From: Rubrivivax albus
GTDB lineage: Bacteria > Pseudomonadota > Gammaproteobacteria > Burkholderiales > Burkholderiaceae_C
Assembly: GCF_004016515.1 (NCBI RefSeq)
Contig: NZ_SACT01000011.1
Coordinates: forward strand, 1-64,000
Direction of reading: 5' to 3'
Length of the DNA: 64,000 nt
In this document: positions 1-9,346 of the stretch, one piece after another
Layout of the letters: every line of letters starts with the position of its first letter
Position numbering within the stretch: the first letter of the stretch is position 1
Position numbers and translations under genes: made by a program
Notes under the pieces: model-generated
Told to the model about the DNA's origin: nothing
Databases searched by the model: none
What the model saw: the letters and a program-made list of their open reading frames with translations, nothing else

Positions 1-94
1 CGGAGGGCGGGTCTGGCCTGGCGCGAGGTAAAGGAGGAGGCAAGCGCCCTGCGCGAGCCGGGGGACAGGAGCGCCAGGCCAGACCCGCCCTCCG
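1..94. repeat. 24-bp perfect inverted repeat (large hairpin) before the ABC permease genes
   Basis: Bases 1-24 and 71-94 are exact reverse complements, separated by 46 bases. As RNA this would fold into a very stable hairpin. It lies about 100 bases upstream of the first permease gene, where ABC operons often carry an intercistronic hairpin between a binding-protein gene and its permeases. It may protect upstream mRNA or partly terminate transcription; there is no clear T-run after the right arm. The left arm begins at the window edge, so it may extend further. Confidence 0.7.
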
Positions 95-191
95 TGGCCT
101 GCGCCAATGCAAACGGACAAAGGTCCAACGTCCGCTCCGGGTCGCAATCCGACGTTCACCCGCATTGCCGATGCACCATGGTCAGCGTCAC

Positions 192-1067
192 ATGACCGAC
201 CGCCGCCACGCCATCATCGGCTGGCTGCTGCTGCTGCCGGCAGCCGCCCTGCTGGCCGCGTTCACGCACTGGCCGGCGCTGGCCACGCTGTGGCACAGCC
301 TGTACACCACGCCCAAGCCCAACCGGCCGGCCCGCTTCGTGGGGCTGGAGCACTACCGGCTGCTGGCCGAGGACCCGGTGTTCCTCACCGCGCTGGTCAA
401 CAACGCCTGGTATGCGCTGGGCACCATCGTGCCGTCCATCGCCCTGGCCATCGTGATGGCACTGTGGGTCAATCGGGCGCTGGCCGGGCGCGGCCTGCTG
501 CGGCTGGCCTACTTCACGCCCACCGTGCTGCCGATGATCGCGGTGGCCAACATCTGGCTGTTCTTCTACACGCCCGACTACGGCCTGCTCGACCAGGTGC
601 GCGGCTGGTTCGGCGCCGGCGCGCACAACTGGCTGGGCTCGAAGGAGACCGTGCTCGGCGCCGTGATCGCGGTGGCGGTGTGGAAGGAGGCCGGCTTCTT
701 CATGATCTTCTACCTGGCGGCGCTGCAGCAGCAGTCGCCGGAACTGCGCGAGGCCGCGGCACTGGAGGGCTGCAGCCGCTGGCAGTTCTTCTGGCGCGTG
801 ACCTTCCCGCTGCTGATGCCGACCACGCTGTTCGTGCTCATCAATGCCGTCATCAACGCCTTCCGGCTGGTGGACCACATCGTGGTGATGACGCGCGGCG
901 GGCCGGACAACGCCAGCTCGCTGCTGCTGTACTACATCTACGAGACCGGCTTCAAGTACTGGGACGCCGGCTACGCGGCGGCCCTGACGGCCGTGCTGCT
1001 GGCCATCCTGGCGGCGCTGGCGCTGCTGCAGTTCGGCGTGCTCGAGCGGCGCACGCACTACCAGTGA
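192..1067 (+). CDS. ABC sugar-type permease, MalF/UgpA family
   Basis: Inner-membrane permease subunit of a carbohydrate-type (CUT1) ABC importer, 291 aa from the ATG at 192. Hydrophobic segments occur throughout, starting with the N-terminal WLLLLPAAALLAAF. The cytoplasmic EAA loop that docks the ATPase is visible near the C-terminal third (EAAALEGCSRWQFFWRVTFP). Start choice is uncertain: an in-frame ATG at 171 and TTG at 165 also exist and none has a strong ribosome binding site. The gene ends 7 bases before the second permease, so the two form a heterodimer pair in one operon. Binding protein and ATPase are presumably outside the window; the substrate (sugar or glycerol-3-phosphate-like) cannot be told. 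Confidence 0.88.
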   Translation: MTDRRHAIIGWLLLLPAAALLAAFTHWPALATLWHSLYTTPKPNRPARFVGLEHYRLLAEDPVFLTALVNNAWYALGTIVPSIALAIVMALWVNRALAGRGLLRLAYFTPTVLPMIAVANIWLFFYTPDYGLLDQVRGWFGAGAHNWLGSKETVLGAVIAVAVWKEAGFFMIFYLAALQQQSPELREAAALEGCSRWQFFWRVTFPLLMPTTLFVLINAVINAFRLVDHIVVMTRGGPDNASSLLLYYIYETGFKYWDAGYAAALTAVLLAILAALALLQFGVLERRTHYQ

Positions 1068-1074
1068 CCCGCTG

Positions 1075-1893
1075 ATGCTGCACCCCACCCGCCTGGACAC
1101 CGCGCTGAACACCCTGGGCGCCTGGCTGCTGGCGCTGCTGTGGGTGCTGCCACTGGCCTATGCCGTGTGGTCGGCCATCCACCCCACGGCGTACTCGGCG
1201 CGCTTCGAGCTGCTGGCGCCGCTGACGCTGGAGAACTTCGGCGCCGCCTGGGCCGCCGCCCCCTTCCCGCGCTACTTCCTCAACACCTTCGTGCTGGTGG
1301 GCAGCATCCTGGCCGGGCAGCTGGTGCTGTGCACGCTGGCGGCCTATGCCTTCGCGCGCTTCCGCTTCCCGGGCCGCGACCTCGCCTTCGCCCTGGTGCT
1401 GGTGCAGCTGATGGTGATGCCCGACGTGGTGCTGGTGGAGAACTACCGCAGCATGCACGCGCTGGGCCTGGTGGACACGCTGGGCGCGATGGCGCTGCCC
1501 TACGTGGCCTCGGCCTTCGGCATCTTCCTGCTACGCCAGACCTTCAAGACCGTGCCCACCGAACTGGAGGAAGCGGCGCGCATCGAGGGCTGCGGCAGCT
1601 TCGGCGTGCTCTGGCGCGTCTACGTGCCGCTGGCCAAGCCGGTGTACCTGGCCTATGCGCTGGTGTCGGTGAGCCACCACTGGAACAACTTCCTGTGGCC
1701 GCTGGTGGTGTCCAACTCGGTGGAGACGCGGCCGCTGACGGTGGGCCTGTCGGTCTTCGCCGGCACCGACCAGGGCATCGACTGGGCCATCATCAACGCC
1801 GCCACGCTGATCTCCAGTGCGCCGCTGCTGGTGGCCTTCCTGCTGTTCCAGCGGCAGTTCGTGCAGAGTTTCCTGCGTGCCGGCATCCGCTGA
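1075..1893 (+). CDS. ABC sugar-type permease, MalG/UgpE family
   Basis: Second inner-membrane permease of the importer, 272 aa, the usual length for MalG/UgpE-type subunits. It has an N-terminal membrane anchor (LLALLWVLPLAYAVW), several further hydrophobic helices, and the EAA loop EEAARIEGCGSFGVLWRVYV before the last helices. The start ATG at 1075 lies 7 bases after the stop of the preceding permease, consistent with coupled translation. Family membership is clear; the transported substrate is not shown by the sequence. Confidence 0.88.
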   Translation: MLHPTRLDTALNTLGAWLLALLWVLPLAYAVWSAIHPTAYSARFELLAPLTLENFGAAWAAAPFPRYFLNTFVLVGSILAGQLVLCTLAAYAFARFRFPGRDLAFALVLVQLMVMPDVVLVENYRSMHALGLVDTLGAMALPYVASAFGIFLLRQTFKTVPTELEEAARIEGCGSFGVLWRVYVPLAKPVYLAYALVSVSHHWNNFLWPLVVSNSVETRPLTVGLSVFAGTDQGIDWAIINAATLISSAPLLVAFLLFQRQFVQSFLRAGIR

Positions 1894-1967
1894 CGATGTC
1901 TCGGCCACGCGACGACTAGGCCGACGATGCTGCGGAGATCGGGGCCGGCGATGGAGAATCGCCCGCC

Positions 1968-2441
1968 ATGGACGACGCTGCCCGCCCGATCGACAAGATC
2001 GACCGCCGCATCCTGCGCGTGCTGCAGGCCGACGGCCGCATCAGCAACCTCAAGCTGGCCGAGGCGGTGCACCTGTCGCCCACGGCCGTGCTAGAGCGCG
2101 TGCGGCGGCTGCACCGCGACGGCTACATTCTGGGCTACGAAGCGCGGCTGAATCCGGCCAAACTGGGCGCCGGGCTGCTGGTGTTCATCGAGGTGCTGCT
2201 CGACCGCACGGTGCACGACGTGATGGACACCTTCAAGGCCGCCGTGCAGTCGCGCCCGGAGATCCTGGAGGCGCACCTCGTGGCCGGTGGCTTCGACTAC
2301 CTGCTCAAGACGCGCGTGGCCGACATGGCCGCGTACCGCGAGTTCATCGGCAGCGTGATCTGGACCCTGCCGGGTGTGCGCGAGACGCGGACGTACGCGG
2401 TGATGGAGGAGGTCAAGCACAGCGCGCAGCTGCCGCTGTGA
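1968..2441 (+). CDS. Lrp/AsnC-family transcriptional regulator
   Basis: A 157-aa DNA-binding regulator with the standard two-domain Lrp layout: an N-terminal winged helix-turn-helix (IDRRILRVLQADGRISNLKL, then LAEAVHLSPTAVLERVRRL) and a C-terminal RAM effector-binding domain (residues about 75-150). Such proteins sense amino acids and act as octamers. It resembles leucine-responsive Lrp closely but no specific ligand can be assigned. It lies 74 bases after the permease operon in the same direction and converges with the GGDEF-EAL gene. A GGAG-like ribosome binding site precedes the ATG at 1968. Confidence 0.9.
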   Translation: MDDAARPIDKIDRRILRVLQADGRISNLKLAEAVHLSPTAVLERVRRLHRDGYILGYEARLNPAKLGAGLLVFIEVLLDRTVHDVMDTFKAAVQSRPEILEAHLVAGGFDYLLKTRVADMAAYREFIGSVIWTLPGVRETRTYAVMEEVKHSAQLPL

Positions 2442-2477
2442 CACGGGCGGCGGGTGGTCAGCCCGCACCGGCCCTGG

Positions 2478-5096
2478 TCAGTGCACCGTCAGCGCCGAGT
2501 CGCTGAAGCCGGTGGGCGTGAAGCGTGCGAAATCCGACGGCCGGGCGTCCGGCCCGGGCCAGCGCCGCTCGACGGCGACCACGGCCGAGGCCGCCTCCGG
2601 GCTCAGCGGCCTCGCCAGCAGATAGCCCTGGCCCAGGCCGCAGCCCAGTGCGCGCAGCTGCGCCAGCTGGTCCGGCGTCTCGATGCCCTCGGCGATCACG
2701 GTCTTGCCCAGCGCATGGCCCAGCGTGATCACGGCCTTGACGACCTCGGCGTCGCTGGTCTGGTCCTGCAGGCGCTGCACGAAGCTGCGGTCGATCTTCA
2801 GGCTGGTGATCGGCAGGGTCGACAGATAGGCCAGCGACGAATAGCCGGTGCCGAAGTCGTCCACCGACAGGCCCACGCCCAGTTCGCGCAGCCGGCCCAT
2901 CACGTCGAGCGCGTTGTCCAGCCGCTGCATCAGCGTGCTTTCGGTGATCTCCAGCGTCAGCTGCCCGGGCTCCAGCCCGTTGCTGAGCAGCGCCGCAGCC
3001 ACCTGGGAGACGAAATTGGCACGGCACATGTCGGTGCCCGAGACGTTGACGTGCAGCCGCGGACGGGCATGGCCCGGCGGCAGGTCGCGCTCGAAGGCGC
3101 GCAGCTGGGCGCAGGCGTGGCGCAGCACCCACTCGGTGAGCTGGCCGATCAGCGCCGATTCCTCGGCGATCGGGATGAAGGTGGACGGCGGCACGGCCCC
3201 GCGCTCCGGATGCTGCCAGCGCACCAGGGCCTCGAAGCTGTCCACGCGGCCGGAGGCAAGGTCGTAGATCGGCTGGAAGGCCAGGCTCAGCTGCTGCTGC
3301 TCCAGCGCACGGCGCAGGTCGCGTTCCAGGTTCACCTGCGACGCCAGCTGGGCGCGCAGGCTCGCGTCGAACAGCGCCGTGCGTGCGCGCCCGGCGGCCT
3401 TGGCGCGGTACATCGCGATGTCGGCGTCGCGCAGCACGTCGCCCGGCGTCTCGTAGCCGACGCTGCTGAAGGTGATGCCGATGCTGGCGCTGCTGGTGAC
3501 CTCGGTGCCGTCCAGCGCATAGGGCTTTGCCAGCACCTGCTGCAGCCGCTCGGCCATCGCGAGCAACGCAGACTCGTCGCCCAGGTTGTCCACCAGCACG
3601 GCGAACTCGTCGCCCCCCAGCCTGCCGACGGTGTCGCAGGGCCGCACCTGAGCCTGGATGCGCTTGGCCACCTGGGTCAGGAAGCGGTCGCCGGCACTGT
3701 GGCCCAGCGTGTCGTTGATGAGCTTGAAGCGGTCGAAGTCGAGGTACATCACCGCGAAGGCGTAACCCGGCTCGCGGTGGCCGCGCTCGATGGCCTGCGC
3801 GAGACACTGGCCGAAGCGGATGCGGTTGGCCAGCGCCGTCAGACCGTCGTGGTAGGCGATGTGCTGCAGCTGCGCCTCCGCCTGCCGGCGTGCGGTGATG
3901 TCCTGAACCTGCAGGATCAGGCAGGGTTCGGCCGCGTCGTCGTCGGCGAACTGGCCGCTGTGCAGGGCCACGTGCAGCGCCCGGCCGTCGGTGGGCACGC
4001 AGCGGAGCTCCACCGTGGCATCGCTGCCACGTGGTGAGCCCACGTCGCGCCACTGCCGCTGCAGCAGGTCCACGTCCTCGGGGTGGACGACCGACTGGAA
4101 CGGCCGCCTGAGCAGGGTGGCCTCGTCGCTGCCCAGCAGCGCGCACAGCGCGGCGTTGACCTGCAGCACCCGGCCATCGGGCTGCACCAGCGCCATGCCG
4201 ATGGCTGCGTGCGAGAAGGCGCTGTGGAAGCGCTGCTCGCTGGCCCGCAGCGCCTGCAGGTGGCGGGCCGCCTGCTCGGCTTCACGCTCGGCGGCCTCGA
4301 TGCGCAGACGCTGGGCCTCGTCGTCCGACTCGCGCTGGCGGAAGTGGTAGTGCAGCATCACCAGCAGCACGATGATGATGGGCACCGCGCCGGCCATCAC
4401 CCCGATGCCGGTGGTGCGGAAGGCCAGGTACAGCAGCCCGGCGATCAGCGCGCTAGCCGCGTAGCTGGTGCCGACCCAGCCGAAGCTGGAGAAGAACGCA
4501 CGCATGTCCAGCCGCTGGCGCGCCTTGAGATGCAGCACCAGCGTGATCAGCAGCATGTTCTGCACGAAGTGCGCCACCGCGAAAGCCATCGCCAGCACGA
4601 GCACGGAGGCTTCGCCGATGGCGCCTGGCGGGAGCGCGTCGATGCACACGTGCAACGCCGTGCCCATGACCAGCATCGACAGGGCCGACGCTGCCGGGCT
4701 GACGATGCGGCTGGTCCAGCGCTTGGACGTGCGCAGGGCACCGACACCGGTTTCGCAGGCGGCGGCGAGCACGGCAGCCTCCGGCCCGTAGACGAGCAGC
4801 ACCAGAATGATGAAGATCTCGCCGGCAGCGAACGAGTTGTTCGAGCCCGGGATGCGCACCGGAAACAGGCCCGCCAGCATGGTGACCACACACCCGGCCA
4901 GCACCTGCAGGCCCAGGGCCCCCGGCAAGGCGGCGACGCGAAAGACCGACCACAGCAGCGCCGAAGCGCCCAGCGCCACCACGCACCACCAGTAGACGGT
5001 GGCCGGGCGGTTGTAGTCCGGCATCAGCGCAGCATGCAGCCGCCGCCAGGGCGCAGCCGGCAGAGGCTCGGGGGCGGCGGGCGGCTGTGCTGACAT
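2478..5096 (-). CDS. Membrane-anchored PAS-GGDEF-EAL c-di-GMP protein
   Basis: Dual-domain cyclic-di-GMP enzyme, 872 aa from the ATG at 5096 (a GTG 15 codons upstream is also possible). The N-terminal ~270 residues form a multi-helix membrane sensor. A short coiled linker, a PAS domain, a GGDEF domain and a C-terminal EAL domain follow. The GGDEF site is intact (RLGGDEFAVL) with an RxxD inhibitory site (RPCD) five residues before it. The EAL domain keeps FEALVRW, VNVS, LEITEST, DDFGTGYSS, LKIDRSF and IAEGIET, so both synthesis and hydrolysis look possible. Net activity is unknown. It probably tunes motility or biofilm, fitting the pili and PilZ genes nearby. Confidence 0.93.
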   Translation of the reverse strand: MSAQPPAAPEPLPAAPWRRLHAALMPDYNRPATVYWWCVVALGASALLWSVFRVAALPGALGLQVLAGCVVTMLAGLFPVRIPGSNNSFAAGEIFIILVLLVYGPEAAVLAAACETGVGALRTSKRWTSRIVSPAASALSMLVMGTALHVCIDALPPGAIGEASVLVLAMAFAVAHFVQNMLLITLVLHLKARQRLDMRAFFSSFGWVGTSYAASALIAGLLYLAFRTTGIGVMAGAVPIIIVLLVMLHYHFRQRESDDEAQRLRIEAAEREAEQAARHLQALRASEQRFHSAFSHAAIGMALVQPDGRVLQVNAALCALLGSDEATLLRRPFQSVVHPEDVDLLQRQWRDVGSPRGSDATVELRCVPTDGRALHVALHSGQFADDDAAEPCLILQVQDITARRQAEAQLQHIAYHDGLTALANRIRFGQCLAQAIERGHREPGYAFAVMYLDFDRFKLINDTLGHSAGDRFLTQVAKRIQAQVRPCDTVGRLGGDEFAVLVDNLGDESALLAMAERLQQVLAKPYALDGTEVTSSASIGITFSSVGYETPGDVLRDADIAMYRAKAAGRARTALFDASLRAQLASQVNLERDLRRALEQQQLSLAFQPIYDLASGRVDSFEALVRWQHPERGAVPPSTFIPIAEESALIGQLTEWVLRHACAQLRAFERDLPPGHARPRLHVNVSGTDMCRANFVSQVAAALLSNGLEPGQLTLEITESTLMQRLDNALDVMGRLRELGVGLSVDDFGTGYSSLAYLSTLPITSLKIDRSFVQRLQDQTSDAEVVKAVITLGHALGKTVIAEGIETPDQLAQLRALGCGLGQGYLLARPLSPEAASAVVAVERRWPGPDARPSDFARFTPTGFSDSALTVH

Positions 5097-5185
5097 GAAT
5101 CGCGGGCCCAGAAAGGAAACGGGGTGCCGGTCTATCGGCACCCCATGGTCTCGCTTGAGTGAGGACTGCGGCTGTCCGCCCAGCG

Positions 5186-7345
5186 TCAGGGCTGCCCCTC
5201 GCTGAGGATCACGCCTTCGCTGAGGATCACACCCTCGCTCAGGATCACGCCTTCGCTGAGGATCACGCCTTCGCTCAGGATCACCCCTTCGCTGAGGATC
5301 ACGCCCTCGCTGAGGATCACACCACTGCCGGAGATCAGCGCGCCCGAGACGATGTCTGCACCGGCAAACACGCTTTGCGTGCCGGTCAATGCGGTGCCGA
5401 GTACCACACCGCCGCTGAGCAGTGCGCCGCTGGTGAACGGCACCGTTCCGAAGCTGCGCGGCACGGTGTTGGCCGCCACGGTACCGCTGGCGGGCCAGTA
5501 GCCGATCGAGATGCGCTCGACCTTGCCGTTGGCCCAGACCACGCGCGGGTCCCAGATGGCCTGGTGGTAGCGGAACAGCGAACTGTGCGACGCGATGTGC
5601 GAGCCGCCTACGAAGGCCATGCGGCTCCAGTTGAAGCTCTGCCCACCCACCGTGCTCGTCGGGAAGGCCGGCATTGATGTGGCCAGCAGCGAATCGCCGA
5701 CCTGAAGCGTGCCTGTGGCGATGCGCTGGGCGATGTCGGGGCGCAGCGACTTGGCGATGCGCACCGCACCGTCAAGGTTCAGCAGGCCCGCGCCCTGTTC
5801 GGCCAGGGCCGCACCCGGCAGCGGCTGCGCCGTGAACTGCAGCAGCGCCTTGACCAGGGGCGGCGTCAGCCCCGGGTTGGCCTGCAGCAGCACCGCCGCG
5901 GCACCGGCGACCACCGGCGCGGAGACCGACGTGCCCGAGAGGTACATCAGATTGCGGTCGCTGCCCTGCAGGGCGCCCAAGCCCGCCGTCAGTGCCGGGT
6001 AGTCGCGCGCCAGCTTGTTCCAGGTGCCGTTGGTGGCCACGGCGGCAGCGCCGACGATGCGGTTGCCCGGCGCCACCAGGTCCGGCTTCATCAGGTTGTC
6101 GATGCGCACGCTGCCGTTGGTCAGCTCCAGCGCACCGCGCGTGGGACCGCGCGAACTGAACAGGTTGACGGTGTCGTCGCCACGCGCCGTCGTGCCCCGC
6201 ATGTGGGTCGACCCCACGGTGATCACCGACGGATCGTGGCCCGGCGAGCCGATGCTGCCGAAACGCAACCGGCCGGCCGTCGCGCGGCCGTAGTTGCCGG
6301 CCGACACCACCACGGTGAGACCGGCGGCCGTGGCGGCCCGGGCCGCACGCGCCAGCGGGTCGGTCTCCCACGACTCCGTGGAATCCGACGCCAGGCTGAG
6401 GTTGACGACGCGGATGTTGTAGCGCTTGGCGTTGTAGATCACCCAGTCCAGGCCGCCGAGCACGTCGGCCATCGTGCCCTGGCCGTCGTCGCCCAGCACC
6501 TTGACGTCGACGATCGACGCACCCGGCGCCACACCGGCGGTGCCCTTGACCAGGGTGGTGGCCCGCCCGGCCGCGACCGCGGCCACGTGCGTGCCGTGGC
6601 CGTGACGGTCCGCGTCGGCGTTGCTGCCGTTGTCCACCGCCGCCTCGAAGGCCTCTCGCGCCAGCGAGCCCGGGGCGAAACCGGAGGCCATCAGCGCCAT
6701 GGTGCCTGAACCGACCAGATTCACGCTCTTGACGACACGGCTGTTGCCATTGGCGTCGCTGAACGCTGCATGGCGGCGCATCACGCCAGAGTCCAGCACC
6801 GCGATGCCCACGCCGCTGCCGTCCAAGCCCCAGCCCGGGAGCAGCGACAGGCTGTCGACACGGACCGCCGAGGTCAGGGCGCCGGTCGTGAGTTCGAGGT
6901 CGCTGCCGGCGCGTGCCGTCACGCGGTTGGGCGACACCGAGACGACGTCGTCGCGCGCCTCCAGGCGGCGCAGCGCGCGCGCCGGCATCGTCACCGACAG
7001 GGCGCGCACCGACGCGAAGCGGGCGTGCACCGTGCCGCCGGCGCGCTCGATGAAACGCTGCAGCGCCTTGAGTTCCGGATCGTTCGAGTCGCTGACCACC
7101 ACGGCCTGCACCATGCGCCTGCCGTTCTTCTTCTTCTCCCAGCGGTGGCGCAGGGGTGCGTCGTCGCGTGCGTCGAGGGCCGGCGCCAGGTCGCGGGCGA
7201 ACTTGCGATGCTTCTTGGCCTCCCGAGCGGCGTCGGCGTGTGCCGTGACACCGGCGGCCAGCAGCAGCGAGGCCATCAGCCAGCTGAGCTTCTGCTTCAG
7301 GCGACGGCGTTCGATCAGCACGATGAACGGGGTCAGCACGGTCAT
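5186..7345 (-). CDS. Secreted S8 subtilisin-like serine protease with hexapeptide-repeat tail
   Basis: Predicted exported subtilase, 719 aa from the ATG at 7345, chosen because AAAGGAAAC precedes it. The N-terminus has a basic stretch and signal peptide (LSWLMASLLLAAGVTAHADA), then an inhibitor-like propeptide. The catalytic domain keeps the Asp (VAVLDSGV-type, AVLDSG), His (HGHGTHVAAVAAG) and Ser (LSGTSVSAPVVAG) motifs. The last ~90 residues turn into loose six-residue repeats ending in seven exact GVILSE units and GQP. The tail probably forms a beta-solenoid or surface-association element (inference). No obvious sorting signal or autotransporter domain is seen. It is a single gene, upstream of the GGDEF-EAL gene on the same strand. 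Confidence 0.92.
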   Translation of the reverse strand: MTVLTPFIVLIERRRLKQKLSWLMASLLLAAGVTAHADAAREAKKHRKFARDLAPALDARDDAPLRHRWEKKKNGRRMVQAVVVSDSNDPELKALQRFIERAGGTVHARFASVRALSVTMPARALRRLEARDDVVSVSPNRVTARAGSDLELTTGALTSAVRVDSLSLLPGWGLDGSGVGIAVLDSGVMRRHAAFSDANGNSRVVKSVNLVGSGTMALMASGFAPGSLAREAFEAAVDNGSNADADRHGHGTHVAAVAAGRATTLVKGTAGVAPGASIVDVKVLGDDGQGTMADVLGGLDWVIYNAKRYNIRVVNLSLASDSTESWETDPLARAARAATAAGLTVVVSAGNYGRATAGRLRFGSIGSPGHDPSVITVGSTHMRGTTARGDDTVNLFSSRGPTRGALELTNGSVRIDNLMKPDLVAPGNRIVGAAAVATNGTWNKLARDYPALTAGLGALQGSDRNLMYLSGTSVSAPVVAGAAAVLLQANPGLTPPLVKALLQFTAQPLPGAALAEQGAGLLNLDGAVRIAKSLRPDIAQRIATGTLQVGDSLLATSMPAFPTSTVGGQSFNWSRMAFVGGSHIASHSSLFRYHQAIWDPRVVWANGKVERISIGYWPASGTVAANTVPRSFGTVPFTSGALLSGGVVLGTALTGTQSVFAGADIVSGALISGSGVILSEGVILSEGVILSEGVILSEGVILSEGVILSEGVILSEGQP
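5198..5323 (-). repeat. Seven tandem 18-bp units encoding GVILSE
   Basis: Seven consecutive 18-base units inside the subtilase gene encode the identical hexapeptide GVILSE. The DNA copies differ only at silent third positions, which indicates selection on the protein repeat. This is a coding tandem repeat and not a CRISPR array: there are no spacers. Copy number could vary between strains by slippage or recombination. Confidence 0.95.
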
Positions 7346-7557
7346 TCTTGTTTCCTTTCCCACCGCTCGGCCCGATGTGGAGCGAGTGGGCGCGATCATC
7401 TGAAATGCCCCTTGTTCTGGGGTCATCTCACATTTGGAAACGTGAACGATTGGGCGTGAAAAGGCACGCCGGCCTGCGTGAATTTTTCCTCTCGGCCGCT
7501 CAAGCCAAAACTTGAGGGCGATGTTCGTGAAGGAATTCCGTGCGCGGCCGCGCGACC

Positions 7558-8250
7558 TCAGGCCTCGCGCCGGCCGAAGATGGCCGTGCCCACGCGCACC
7601 ATCGTCGAGCCCTCGAGCACGGCCGCCTCCAGGTCGTCGCTCATGCCCATCGACAAGGTGTCCAGATGCAACCCTTGTTCAGCCAGGGCCGTGGCGAGCT
7701 CGCGCAGCGCGCGGTGGGGCAGGCGCTGCACCGCCACCGTGTCGGCCGGCGCCGGGATCGCCATCAGCCCGCGCAGGTGCACCCGCGACGCAGGCAGTGC
7801 GGCCACGGCGGCGGCCAGCGCCGGCACCTCCGCCGGCGCCACGCCGCTCTTGCTGTGCTCACCACTGACGTTGACCTGCAGGCACAGCTGCAGCGGCGGC
7901 AGGTGCGCCGGGCGCTGGTCGGCCAGGCGCTGGGCGATCTTCAGCCGATCCACCGAATGCACCCAGTCGAAGGCCTCGGCCACCACACGGGTCTTGTTGC
8001 TCTGCAGCGGGCCGATCAGGTGCCACTGAAGCGGCAGGTCGCGCAGCGCGGCCATCTTGTCCAGCGCTTCCTGCACGTAGTTCTCGCCAAAGGCACGCTG
8101 GCCGGCGGCGGCGGCCTCGCGCACCGCGTCAGGGCCCTGGGTCTTGCTCACCGCCAGCAGCGTGACGCTGTCGACACCGCGGCCCGCCGCGATACAGGCG
8201 GATGCCAGCCGCGCCTTCACTTCTTGTAGCCTGATGCCGATGCTGCTCAT
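7558..8250 (-). CDS. yggS: YggS-family pyridoxal phosphate homeostasis protein
   Basis: A 230-aa PLP-binding protein of the YggS/PROSC family, single-domain TIM barrel without known catalysis, which buffers vitamin B6 and affects amino-acid pools. The PLP lysine sits in LLAVSKTQ, and the family motifs FGENYVQE, WHLIGPLQSNK, GLMAIPAP, LSMGMSDD and VRVGTAIFG are all visible. Length matches the family. It is divergent from pilT with only 42 bases between start codons, the usual arrangement in Burkholderiales, where the two promoters must be crowded or overlapping. Confidence 0.96.
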   Translation of the reverse strand: MSSIGIRLQEVKARLASACIAAGRGVDSVTLLAVSKTQGPDAVREAAAAGQRAFGENYVQEALDKMAALRDLPLQWHLIGPLQSNKTRVVAEAFDWVHSVDRLKIAQRLADQRPAHLPPLQLCLQVNVSGEHSKSGVAPAEVPALAAAVAALPASRVHLRGLMAIPAPADTVAVQRLPHRALRELATALAEQGLHLDTLSMGMSDDLEAAVLEGSTMVRVGTAIFGRREA

Positions 8251-8292
8251 AATCCCCCGAGCTTAAGGGCGCCTGCCCGCGCCCCATCCTGC

Positions 8293-9336
8293 ATGGACAT
8301 CACCCAGCTGCTGGCCTTCTCGGTCAAGAACAAGGCGTCGGACCTGCACCTGTCGGCCGGGCTGCCGCCGATGATCCGCGTGCACGGCGACGTGCGCCGG
8401 ATCAACGTCGAGGCGCTCGACCACAAGATGGTGCACGACATGGTGTACGACATCATGAACGACGCCCAGCGCAAGCACTACGAGGACACGCTCGAGTGCG
8501 ACTTCAGCTTCGAGATCCAGGGCCTGGCGCGCTTCCGCGTCAACGCCTTCAACCAGAACCGCGGCGCCGGCGCCGTGTTCCGGACGATCCCGAGCAAGAT
8601 CCTCACGCTCGAGCAGCTCAACTGCCCGAAGGTGTTCGCCGAGCTGGCGCTCAAACCGCGCGGGCTGGTGCTCGTCACCGGCCCCACGGGTTCGGGCAAG
8701 AGCACCACGCTGGCGGCCATGGTCAACCACCTCAACGAGACCGAGTACGGCCACGTGCTGACGGTGGAGGACCCGATCGAGTTCGTGCACGAGAGCAAGA
8801 AGTGCCTGATCAACCAGCGCGAGGTCGGGCCGCACACGCTGTCCTTCAACAACGCGCTGCGCTCGGCGCTGCGCGAGGACCCGGACGCGATCCTGGTGGG
8901 CGAGCTGCGCGACCTGGAGACCATCCGCCTGGCGCTCACCGCGGCCGAGACGGGCCACCTGGTCTTCGGCACCCTGCACACCAGCAGCGCGGCCAAGACC
9001 ATCGACCGCGTGGTGGACGTCTTCCCGGCCGCCGAGAAGGAGATGGTGCGCGCAATGCTGTCGGAATCGCTGCAGGCGGTGATCTCGCAGACGCTGTGCA
9101 AGACCAAGGACGGCAGCGGCCGCGTGGCGGCGCACGAGATCATGGTCGGCACGTCAGCGATCAAGAACCTGATCCGCGAGAACAAGATCGCCCAGATGTA
9201 TTCGGCCATCCAGACCGGCCAGAACCTGGGCATGCAGACCCTGGACCAGAACCTCGCCGACCTGGTGCGGCGCAACGTGATCGCGCCGGCGGAAGCCAGA
9301 GCCAAAGCGAAGATTCCAGAGAATTTCCCTGGGTAA
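8293..9336 (+). CDS. pilT: Type IV pilus retraction ATPase PilT
   Basis: Cytoplasmic hexameric ATPase that depolymerises type IV pili for twitching motility. It has 347 aa, the normal PilT length. Visible are the N-terminal PAS-like region, Walker A (GPTGSGKSTT), the Asp box and Walker B region (LREDPDAILVGELRDLETI), the His box (ALTAAETGHLVFGTLHT) and the C-terminal AIRNLIRE-like motif (SAIKNLIRENK) needed for retraction. The gene is followed 99 bases later by pilU in the same direction. Confidence 0.97.
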   Translation: MDITQLLAFSVKNKASDLHLSAGLPPMIRVHGDVRRINVEALDHKMVHDMVYDIMNDAQRKHYEDTLECDFSFEIQGLARFRVNAFNQNRGAGAVFRTIPSKILTLEQLNCPKVFAELALKPRGLVLVTGPTGSGKSTTLAAMVNHLNETEYGHVLTVEDPIEFVHESKKCLINQREVGPHTLSFNNALRSALREDPDAILVGELRDLETIRLALTAAETGHLVFGTLHTSSAAKTIDRVVDVFPAAEKEMVRAMLSESLQAVISQTLCKTKDGSGRVAAHEIMVGTSAIKNLIRENKIAQMYSAIQTGQNLGMQTLDQNLADLVRRNVIAPAEARAKAKIPENFPG

Positions 9337-9346
9337 GGCTGGACAT

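Noticed and set aside
2454-4037. Long plus-strand open frame opposite the GGDEF-EAL gene
   Set aside because: Antisense shadow of a clearly recognisable protein; low-complexity Arg/Gln/His-rich translation typical of high-GC shadows.
5198-5323. Short tandem repeats considered as a CRISPR array
   Set aside because: The 18-base units are contiguous without spacers and are in frame with the protease, encoding GVILSE.
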